A stretch of DNA of 64,000 nucleotides from Siphonodentalium dalli (lineage: Eukaryota; Mollusca; Scaphopoda; Gadilida; Siphonodentaliidae), in NCBI GenBank assembly GCA_032622095.1, contig CP136063.1, positions 212,179,982 through 212,243,981 on the forward strand, read 5' to 3'. Within the stretch, counting starts at the first letter, position 1. Every line of letters starts with the position of its first letter. The notes below the pieces were generated by a model that saw nothing but the letters and a program-made list of their open reading frames with translations, was not told the origin of the DNA and ran no database searches. Positions 11,937 to 21,900 of the stretch are shown here, in pieces. The position numbers were made by a program, and so were the translations under genes.

Positions 11937-12446
11937 ATGGAGAGAATAGACAATAATGTGGTTATTTGGGACATGGAAGGTGAGGGCAGCATTGAAGAGC
12001 AGTACATGAGGCTGACAGAGAGTGGGGAAGGTTCAAAGCTGATGTCTAAGAATCGTCGGAAGTCAGTTACTAAAGGCAGGAGACAAAGATCAGTAATGTA
12101 CAAAGAATATATGAAGGGAATTTCAACCAAAAGAATCTCCGCCCAGTACACCAGCCGCACCGAGCGAACAATGAGGCAGTGCACACCGACTAGACGATCT
12201 CTCAGAAGGCAGGTGCTGGTACGGCAAGCTGTCAACGTCGGACTTCCGTTATATGCATCAACACCAAAGCATTCTATATGTCAGCCTTCAGTTGTTAGCT
12301 TCTCAACTACGCCGAGTGTGGATGGTATCAAAATGTATTCACGTATTGATGTAGCATCTATAGTCAAAGATCGAAAATATAAACGAGTGGAGAAGAAAAG
12401 GAAGAGTCTGGCAAATTTACGACTGCGAATTTTCAGCTTCGCGTGA
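11937..12446 (+). CDS. Orphan protein, 169 codons, coding exon
   Basis: The ATG follows directly after a good acceptor (polypyrimidine tract ending TTTCAG at 11936), and an AATAAA lies 114 bp past the stop at 12560-12565, so the exon has the shape of a real terminal exon. The protein is basic. It starts with a short acidic stretch (MERIDNNVVIWDMEGEGS), then has Lys/Arg-rich clusters around residues 39-55 and 140-155, such as KNRRKSVTKGRRQR. No signal peptide, membrane segment or known domain is visible. The Arg/Lys clusters would suit nuclear or nucleic-acid association, but that is a guess. The first copy of the duplication lacks this exon. A chance open frame remains possible. Confidence 0.45.
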   Translation: MERIDNNVVIWDMEGEGSIEEQYMRLTESGEGSKLMSKNRRKSVTKGRRQRSVMYKEYMKGISTKRISAQYTSRTERTMRQCTPTRRSLRRQVLVRQAVNVGLPLYASTPKHSICQPSVVSFSTTPSVDGIKMYSRIDVASIVKDRKYKRVEKKRKSLANLRLRIFSFA

Positions 12447-12559
12447 GATGTTTCGTGCTGAAAAGGAATTACTATTTGCATGAAGTTTTGTTATTTGTTT
12501 TGTTATGTTTGTCTTTGTTTTTACGTTTGATTGATCTTGTTTTGATTTTAATATTATTA

Positions 12560-12565
12560 AATAAA
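12560..12565 (+). terminator. Polyadenylation signal AATAAA after the orphan exon
   Basis: Canonical hexamer 114 bp after the TGA at 12444-12446, in AT-rich sequence. Confidence 0.45.
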
Positions 12566-12683
12566 CATACACATGTCAAATTCAAAGTATTTTAATTTTG
12601 TTACCTGTGGATAATCCGTTGTCTGCTAATCAGATCTACTGATATTATTACAGAAAATAAATGGAAAAATTACCACAGGTCAC

Positions 12684-13161
12684 TTAAAGGTACTCAACCC
12701 GTAAAGAGGGTCCCCATCTCAACAGATTCCAACAACAACAATCCGATCAGAGGGTCCTATATTACTATTTCTTTGGCTTTGGGGGTAAAAAATATTTGAT
12801 TCGAGTCGAGGAACCCATCAAACAAAGCTCAGAGTTATTAGATATTGATTTTTCAAATTTGTTATGTTCTCGAGATGAGTACTAATAACTGCCGTAATCT
12901 GCTCTGGATGTGTACTCTAAATCTATTCAAACAGACAAGGATGAATAACTCTAAAATCAAGTGGTCATTTTAACGCAATTTTGACTGAGTTCTGGGCCAG
13001 ATAGTATTCCCGATAATGAAAAATAATAGATTTCTAAAATCGATATCTAACAAATCTGAGCTTTGATGGGTGACTTCATCGACTCGAATCAAATATTTTT
13101 GACCACCGAAGCCATTGAAATAGTAATTGAGAGGAGTTTTATCGGGTTGAGTACCTTTAAA
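12684..13161. mobile_element. MITE with TTAAAGGTACTCAACCCG ends
   Basis: The left end TTAAAGGTACTCAACCCG is inverted at the right end (CGGGTTGAGTACCTTTAA). The arms also share inverted 'TTTGATTCGAGTCGA' and 'ACTATTTCTTTGGC'-like stretches. A diverged relative lies at about 11335-11700. Non-coding. Confidence 0.65.
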
Positions 13162-13314
13162 TTTCAAGCAAGTAATTTGTTGTTTTTTTTTAGGACATTC
13201 AGTGATCAAAACAGGTTGTATAGTACTTGATACTAATTACATATTATGAGAAAACCAATGTAATGATATTTATCAAATGTTTTCAACTTTTGATATTAGC
13301 AGGAACATATATAT

Positions 13315-13567
13315 ATCAACCCCTTTCTTGACTAAGTACTCGTTAATGAGTAATTCCCATAAGTAAGGTTCCGATAATAAGCGCAAGGGCCATAATGCCA
13401 TAGGTAATTTGTTTAACTTGTTATCTGAACATCTCCCACCATATAATCACTTGTATTATCTGTTGCCTGCTTATATTTCCTGGACATCCTTCCAAACATA
13501 ATAGACAATTCCAATCTATACTTTTATAAATCAATTGACGAATCCATTTAGTAACAAAAGGGGTTTA
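13315..13567. mobile_element. CCCTTT-ended MITE (family Q)
   Basis: Starts CCCCTTTCTTGACTAAGTAC and ends with the inverted AAAAGGGGTTTAA. Related by sequence to 16862-17101, sharing 'CACTTGTATTATCT' and 'CTGCTTATAT' blocks. The ends resemble piggyBac-type termini next to TTAA-like targets. Confidence 0.5.
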
Positions 13568-13697
13568 AAGACTTGGAAAAGATATAATTAGAGACTTGAA
13601 CATTAAGTGGATAAAATTATATCTGATGTTGTTTATGAGGGGGATTTCGAAAAAAATGTAAATACAATTATACGGTTTACTCATAAACAATTTATTT

Positions 13698-14532
13698 ATA
13701 CAAATGAACAAAAATACAATTATTCAAAATTACTCTGACCATTCAATAGTTCATATGTGGGTGATATTAAACAAGACAACATATCATATATTAATTTCTG
13801 GCATTCAAAAAGCCATCACATTTCAAACACAAATGACAAATTTTCAAACTTGATCTAAGTTGAGGGACATCTCAATGTACCATCTTGATTGATATATTGC
13901 CATTTTGATAACAAAAGCTCCATTAAAATTTTTTCACCCGTCAGTGGGCGATGCTGGTGAATTGAAAACTCAAGTTAGCAGCTTACGACCAATCAGAATG
14001 ATGTTTTAGTGATAAACTTTCATTAGCCATAATAGGAAAAAAATGCCTTATTCAATATGGATGAGTTCAAGTCTGCAAATAGTGCGTCTGTCATTTGCAG
14101 AATGAGGTCCCCAGAGGGTAATTTAGTGAGGCTATCCCACACAGCTGGATAGCATCACCAAATTCCCCCTCTGGAAAGCTCATTCTGCTTTGGCCTCAAC
14201 TGCTTTGGTAGATCTAGGATCAGATTTGTGACGTTCACATATTAGTCACCTCGATTATGCATTTTATATTCTGCAAATTAGGGGGATATAGAATCTGAAC
14301 AGAAGGGAAAAAGTACTAAACACAATGTTAATTTGAGACAAAAGGTACTTCCCAGAAGAGGGGGCTTGAGAAGAATGAGGTCCCCAGAAAGTGAATTTGT
14401 GATGCTAGTCCTCTATGCGGGGTAGCATCACTAAATTCACCCTTTGGGGACCTCATTCTGCAAATGACAGACACACTATTTCATGGCTTGGATGAGTTTT
14501 ATTATTGAGGTGGACTCTTTCCACCGATAAAT
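13698..14532. repeat. Block B, copy 2
   Basis: Matches 3782-4613. It includes a full family P element at 14067-14490. Confidence 0.9.
14067..14490. mobile_element. Family P MITE in block B copy 2
   Basis: Copy of the element at 4152-4574, duplicated with its flanks. Confidence 0.8.
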
Positions 14533-14915
14533 AAGTTAGTTAGCACACATGAACTTTGAATAAAACAGAGTGATTTTGAAATAAATAAGTAATTACAAGG
14601 TAGTTGTTGCTAATTTCATATGACCACCAAAGCCTCCACGCGCATAAGGCCAGTGCAACAGGTGGACTTTAAATGTTATAACAACTAAATATATCTAAGT
14701 TCAAACTTAATCTGAAGCCTAGTAATTTCAGGAGTGCAATCTTTTGCAAGTATGTTGTGTTTTTAGATGTAATAGCATTCCAATGTATACATCAATGTGA
14801 TAATCAATAGGTTTGACAGCAAAATACAATGTAACTGAGAAATTTTGAACCACATTATTGACTATTAAAGATGGTGTGTATCTTCTGGCTCACAATTACA
14901 ACAACAACATAATTG

Positions 14916-15153
14916 TTAACCCTTTCATGGCGCTGGTGCAGCATTAAAGATCCTGTGCCATTGCATTATCTTATATTTGCGAGTTTCTCCAATAAGAGAA
15001 TGCGCTGTCTTAGAAGGTCATGGCAAATATTGTTAGGCCAATGTATTTTCTAATATATGCGACGCTCCATATGGGAGACTCGCATATATAGGAGAATTCA
15101 TTGGCACAGGGTTTTCGCAAAATTTCAGGAAGCTCCAGTCGTGGAAGGGTTAA
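14916..15153. mobile_element. TTAA-flanked MITE (family T)
   Basis: Begins TTAACCCTTTCATGG and ends GTGGAAGGGTTAA, so TTAA is duplicated and the tips are CCCTTT, as in piggyBac-type elements. Inside are two short hairpins built on GCATTCTCTTATATATGCGA and its complement. Non-coding. Relatives are listed at 18602, 19909, 32533, 34587, 49630, 50710, 63011 and 63507. Confidence 0.75.
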
Positions 15154-15224
15154 AACCCTATTTTAAGAACAGACTAAACTGAAGATTGAGAAAATTATAT
15201 GTCTATAACGGCTTAATAAAGTTG

Positions 15225-15230
15225 TTTATT
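15225..15230 (-). terminator. Candidate polyadenylation signal for GHITM
   Basis: TTTATT on the plus strand reads AATAAA on the minus strand, about 610 nt after the GHITM stop. I saw no closer canonical hexamer. If used, the 3' UTR would contain the palindromes at 15657-15748 and 15315-15496. Confidence 0.3.
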
Positions 15231-15314
15231 TCTGATGTAGACAACGAAATAGCTTCAAAATAAATTGGGCTCTGTTCTAAAAATATCCCGTAAACTGTCC
15301 AGAAAGGTTACATG

Positions 15315-15496
15315 TACAGTAATGCCCTAATTAATCGACTCCTTTAACCACAGCAGAATTATGGGTAACTTTTCAGGATTTAGTCGGAAATATGGCTTGT
15401 TGCCATTCATCGGAAAGCTCTCCCCGACTAAATCCTGAAAAGTTACCCATAATTCTGCTGTGGTTAAAGGAGTCGATTAATTAGGGCATTACTGTA
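15315..15496. mobile_element. Long palindrome (family H), downstream of GHITM
   Basis: The arms 15315-15387 and 15424-15496 are 73 bp and appear to be perfect inverted complements, starting TACAGTAATGCCCTAA, around a 36-bp centre. Related palindromes are at 51559-51762 and 52565-52720. Non-coding foldback element. Confidence 0.85.
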
Positions 15497-15656
15497 TTAT
15501 AACAGATAATTGAAATAAAATCAATATTCGTTGATAGAAGCATTTCTGGACGGGTGTCCTCGATTGATATCTATTTTTATATAACCCAGAATCTCCATAA
15601 AACTTGTTAGGAAGAGATACTTTAACCCTTTATATGCTATAAACTACTCAATGATG

Positions 15657-15748
15657 AGAATGAGGTTCCCAGAGGGTGAATTTGGTGATGCTCGCCCACA
15701 GTGCAGGATAGAATCACTAAATTCACCCTCCGGGGGACCTCATTCTGC
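15657..15748. mobile_element. Family P terminal hairpin, solo
   Basis: Only the GAATGAGGTTCCCAGAGGG hairpin half of the element remains. It lies just past the GHITM stop on the minus strand. Confidence 0.65.
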
Positions 15749-15839
15749 AGGCTTCCAGTATTGTACACAATCAGCGATAAAGCTTCTGAGTTCTTTCTTC
15801 CACATATCACAGGGACTCTTGTATTTCACTCTTTGTGGC

Positions 15840-15924
15840 TCATTTCCTTCTGTTTCCTCCTCCAGCAAGGATGGTGGCAATTCGGATGAAAATGTTCACT
15901 GTGTCCATATAAATGCCCAGGCAG
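15840..15924 (-). CDS. GHITM: GHITM coding exon 7 (C terminus, stop at 15840)
   Basis: Acceptor TTATTCAG followed by C completes a Ser codon; the exon then encodes CLGIYMDTVNIFIRIATI and LAGGGNRRK before TGA. This matches the vertebrate C terminus, which also ends in a Gly/Asn/Arg/Lys-rich tail. The exon lies about 1.2 kb beyond exon 6. Confidence 0.93.
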
Positions 15925-18900
15925 CTGAATAATGTAATGAGATTAATATATTAATGACAGACAGATGAGAGTGTTATTGAGTCCATATAAATGCTGATAA
16001 ATGTTGAGATTAATAGATTTAATCATGCTACATATAAACAGTGTTCTGAACATTATTCCTTTCACATCTGTTTAGCGGTGAAAAGCCCAAATAAGCACAA
16101 TTGGAACATTTGGCCTTTATGCGTCAGGACTTTGATGAGCTAGACAATGGTGATCACAATGTTTAAAAAACGGTGCACTTTTTAGGATAGAAAAAAAGAA
16201 AACGTCTGGCCACAATTCAAGGAAGCAATGTAATCCCAATGTGACACTGACAGTGAAGTGAGTATTTCCATCACAATCTTGAACAAGTCTGGAAATAGTG
16301 TGTCTGACATTTGCAGAATGAGGTCCCCAGAGGTTGAATTTAGTGATGCTACGCCTCTGGGGACCTCTTATTTCCAGACTTCAAAACCAGTCATTGTATA
16401 AATGGTATTGAATTCTATTAAAGATACATTCAGGGTTCTAGATCACCATTTACAACAACATGAAAATATAATTTAACCTGATGTAACATCGTTTTTGTGG
16501 TATCCTTTCCCCATGTTGTTCATGAGCACACCAAAGATCATTCAAATCAAGCTTCTGTGACCAGGATAGAGAGCTCTAAAAGTTGTCACAGACAGATGCA
16601 CTGAACCCATTTCTATATCAACAGTCAAAGTTTGGGGTAATCAACTTCATTTTTACCAACATCATACCCTTTATATATGCCATAAACGTCATCTCCCACC
16701 AATTAATAGAAATCTGTCTGCACTTGTATTATCTTTTTGTCTGCTTATATTACCTGAGCGTATCTCCAAATGAATAATAAACAATTCCAAAGTATACTTT
16801 TTTAACTGACAGGACAATCCATTTTGTATAGAAAGGGTTATGAGGCACTTTAAGAATAACATTATATAACCCTTTGTATATTAAATGCTCATTGATGAGT
16901 AGTTATCGCTTAGGAAATGTTCAGATATTATCTGAACATTTCACACCGATTAATAGAATTTCATCAGGGCTTGTATTATTTTTTTCGTCTGCCTGTAGTC
17001 TGGTTTTATTACCTGAACATCCCTCCAAATGAACAATAGACCATTGCAATGTATACTTTTATAACTGAGTTTTAGAATCCATTCAGTATAGAAAGGGTTA
17101 TTTTTGCTAACCTGTTGATCGGGTCAAATGGCTGCATTGTGTAGACTGGGTGTGTTTCAGCTTTCTTGATTATTTTCTGGGTGTCATAGAGCAGGAACAT
17201 GCTAAACAAAACGAGTCCTCCATACAGACTAATGGAGTAGATACCCGCACCCAGCGCTGATGTTGGCGGCAAAAACATGCTCCCTGAAATATAACAGACC
17301 AACCAGATCAAGGAAGGTAATGACTGGATGTATGACCAAATAATTTCTATATTTTAAATTATATTTAAACAGACATGGCTCGTAATTTGGTAAAAGTTAT
17401 ATCAAAACATAGCTAAGGGTCCACCCATATTCAGGAACTTTTACAGAAAAACACTCATCTAATGAAGCGGGGATCATCCTAGAGAATTCAAATTTCGGAG
17501 AAGTCACTTCTCTCTATCAGATTATTAGGGAGAAATGGACTGTTATCAGGGAGAAGTCATTAAGGTTAATTGCTGAAGTTCAATTTACTCTCAATCTTCA
17601 TCTTTTTGCCATCAAATAAGTATTATGCAATACAAGAGCCCATTTATAATTCCATTATAATGGGTAAGTACACAGTTATAATCGTTAAATACACCTCAAA
17701 TATGCTGTTCTGAAATATGCATACTGGTATATAAGAGAGAAGTCACTTCTCACCAGGACAAAAATAGGGAGAAGTGGCTCACTTTAGTGAGAAGATGTCT
17801 CCCAAGTCACCATCTAGACTGGTGCCTGTAATAAAGAGAATTTTACAGAACACTTACCTAATGAAGAGACAAATACAATACCCAAGCCAATAGCTAAGGT
17901 TCCACCCACATTCAAGAACTTTTACAGAAAAACACTTACCTAATGAAGAGACAAATACAACACCCAAGCCAATAGCTAAGGGTCCACCCATATTCAGGAA
18001 CTTTTCACTGGGTGCACATGCAGCAAGACAAGACAAACCTGGAAGAAAAGCCAATAAAGTCTGATTAGGTTACACAATGTCAATTACCTGTTTCTCACGT
18101 CCGATCGCATGGTGTTGAAACCCTGCAAGTGCAACATTTTTATTCGCATTTAATAATTATAAGCTGACAATTTCTTTTTTATTCAGTATGAAATAATATG
18201 AGAGAATCCATTCAGAAGAATGGCAACTTAAAATCTCAGTTAAAAATGTGTCAGTGATTGGCTGATTTTGGACAAAATAAATCACTCGAATCAACAAACC
18301 GAAACTCGTTTTAAAGGGGAAAAATTTAGAAAAAAAATTTGACGAGTGGATGTGGTTAGTAGTATCCACGCGCAACTTTAGTGTGATTTTTTTCCAGTAG
18401 TGTAAATGTCACTGGTCCATTCCCTACCTAATGTAAAAATACTGCACAGGTCGTCTAATATTTTGTTTCATCTTAAAATATCTAACCGAAATCAAGGTCA
18501 GCGAGTTCAAAACTGAGCAAAAAATAGTACCTCATGAATTGAAATACGAGTGAGGTATCGATCAAGTAGCTTTTCAATAATCTGGGTTCACTCAGACCAG
18601 ATTAACCCTTCCATGACGGGAGCTTCCAAATTTTGCAAAAACCATTCGCTAATGTATTTTCTTATATATGCGAATCTCCCATAGGGAGCCTTGCATATAT
18701 AAGAATACATTGGCCTAAGAATATTTACCTTGACCTTGTAAGGCAGTGCATTCTCTTATATATGAAAGGCTCCTTATGAGAAACTCGGATATGAACGAGA
18801 ATACACTGACACGGGATCTTTAATGCTGCGCCATCGCAGCTTCCGTCATGAAAGGGCTAACTCAGGTATTGCTATGCCTACCAACAGTTAGCAAACTCTA

Positions 18901-21900
18901 ATTCACATTCGACTCAACTCGAAATATATCTCCACTGGAATCTATAACTCACCTCCAACTACTCCTGCAGTATACCATGCTGCTCTCACCAGCAGGGGCC
19001 CACCCATAAGGGTCATAGGGGCCAGCACTGCCCCCATGACTCCACTGAACCCCATCCAGGCTAACTGTTTAGCTCCGAAACCTTTCTTGTATTGGATAGA
19101 TCGACACAGTGTCATGGATCCGATCATTGCAGCAAAGGTTGCACCTATCGCCTACAATGACACAACATTCTATACATTGTAAGTACATGTAAAATCACAA
19201 TTTTGCACTTTCAAATAACAACCGTACCGATATTTTTCAAATTAATGCAAGAAATTTGGCAATAATTGCAAGAAAATAATTATGTTATATTTAGTCAAAA
19301 ACACACAGATCAAGGAATTAGAAAATTAATTAATTTCAAATTTGACATTTTGAATTTTCTTGTATTTTGTGATGTTAAAGTCATGCCTTGAAATAGTGTG
19401 TCTGTCAATTGCAGAATGAGGTCCCCAGAGGGTGAATTTACCTGCAATCAGACTGGCATCAGTATATTCACCCTCTGGGGACATAACTCTGCATGGCCTC
19501 ATTTTCTGAGAAGTAGCTATTGTCTCAAATTAACATTAATTTTATTTATTTTCTTTTGTAAGTTCTGTTCAGTTTCTATATCACCATAATTTGCAGAAGA
19601 TAAATTGCATAATCGAGGTGAGTAATGGGTGAACATCACCAACTTCAACTGGGGAACTTCAATCTGATCCTAGGTTCCGATAGCAGTTGAGGCCTAAGCA
19701 GAATGAAGTTCCAAGAGAGTGAATTTGGTGATGCTAGCCCACAGTGCAGGATAGCGTCAGTAAATTCACCCTCTGGGGACTTCATTCTGCAAATGACAGA
19801 CACACTATTTCATGGCTTGGCCACAGTACTGACACTTCAGATTTTGAAGATATATATCAATGAAAAGAAAATTCAAAATCAGATGATGAAATGAGCGCTG
19901 AACATTTCTTTAAACCTTTCATGACTGGAGGTGCGCTGGCGCAGCATTAAAGTTCACGTGCCAGTGCATTGTCTTATACCTGGCTTACAAGGTCAAGGTA
20001 AATATTGTTAGGCCAATGCATTCTCTTATATGGCAGACTCACATATATAAGAGAATGCATTGAACAGGATTTCTGCAAAATATTTAGCAGAATTTCATAA
20101 ATTTTGAGAACTGACACAGAATAAAATTACTTACCAGCCATGACTGTTTCATCATCATACTCATGAGTCGTGGATTTCTACTAATTGCCATGGCTGATGC
20201 CGCTGTTATGACAACACTGCCCCCGAAATACAAATATGTGTCTCTAATCCGCTGCCGGACTTCTGCAGGCCACAATCTGTTGTATAGGACGAGAGATTCA
20301 TTAGAGCTCTGCGATTTGGGCATTATTTTTTCAATTCAATTTTGGTATAGAATCGTGATTCGGTCAGGGCCCTATGATTCATTAAATCTGATAAGTCGAA
20401 GTTAGTATTAGAGCTTATAATTTCCAATGATTGATGGTCCTTAAAGCCACATGGTGGTTTGCGCTTCAAAATACACCTTATAATATACACTTTCATTTTA
20501 TCTGGTTTCAATATAGGTCGATAAATACACATGTACCTGAACTACCTTTCTACGAGCATTATATGTCACAGAGAGACGCATTGAAGTAAAAAAAAATACA
20601 TCATCGAACACAATGTACGCACCCTATATAAAATCTGTGCCATTTGCATTCATCGAAATTCCGGAATCAGAAACAGAATGTCCAGATAAGATATATTGTG
20701 CTAACTTTAAAATCTTAACTATTAAAAATCTTCATGAACAGCTTTCTCTTAGTTTTAATTATGAAAATTAAGTTGTTCCATGAACATTTCCGAGCAAAGA
20801 CAGCTCCAGATTTTCGAGATTGTCTACAGGTGCAATTTTCACGAGACCGCTGATTGAAAAATTCGAAACAGCACCAACCTCGATCCTCAAATTTATATAA
20901 AAAAAAATATTAGAAACAGAACCCGTATTTTCAGCGCTATGTCCACAAATTTGTTTGGAAATATCCCGCGTATGAATGTTTTGAGATACCTCTTACCAAA
21001 TTATGTATACATGATTTTGGAGTTCAAAAGAGGCATATCCATTAAAAAACCATTGAAAAGGGTATTCACATGTTTATGAGATTTTAGGCAACAGTTTCTA
21101 CAAAGAAAAGATTATTTTGTTGATAATTAGATATATCTATTAATTGTTTGGATAATTTTTTTGTTTCAACATTTTAGATTTCCCAGTATCATCTGACTGA
21201 AACAATGATAAACCAAAATTTACATAGTTCGTGTTTTTACACTAAATTCTGTTCGTTGATTGGTCAGTTGGGTCATGCATGTTATACTCCAATAAAATGA
21301 ACCAACGTCACACACTGTTGACCTTGATACGGTTGGTAGAATAAATGTACCAGTACATCATTTTTTAAACAAATAACCATAGACTAATCAATGGATAATT
21401 CAGAGGTACATCATTGAGTTAACTTATAATTTCTATGCTGCGTGGTATAGTCTCCATTCAGTAGACAGACAGATTTCAGATAAAAAACTAAGAATAATTT
21501 AAGCTGATTTTTCGGAAATTAAAAAGCTATATGTAGTTTGGGTGTTCTATTGAAAAATAATTCTCTGTGTAGAGCCCTGGGTATGCAATTAAAACGTTGT
21601 CGGATGGTCGTGGAGCATGTTAAAATGTATATAAATTTAAACTTACGCAGCCTTTTCAATAGCGCCAACCTGAGATGACAGACCAAGACCATAATAGCAC
21701 AGAGATCCAAGCCCCACAACTGATGCTCCAGCCACAATACCTTTACCCAATGTGAAAGCTGTAAAAGAAAATAGTTTCATACTAATGATGTGTGCGGTTT
21801 TATGGTTTTCTTTCAGTTTTATTTCAAAACCAAACCGATATATTGTATAAAACCTATTCTTCAAGTTTCAATTAACTGACATCTCTGGTTGCTTTTCCAA

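Larger units (their letters stand above)
11046..13697. other. Block D, present only in the second copy of the duplication
   Basis: At 3781/3782 blocks A and B touch directly; here the same two sequences are 2652 bp apart. D contains the orphan coding exon, a copy of the GGTACTCAACCCG element and one CCCTTT-ended element. The junction has at most one base of microhomology. It can be read as a deletion from copy 1 or an insertion into copy 2. Since D carries a gene-like unit continuous with the cassette, I favour deletion. Confidence 0.7.
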
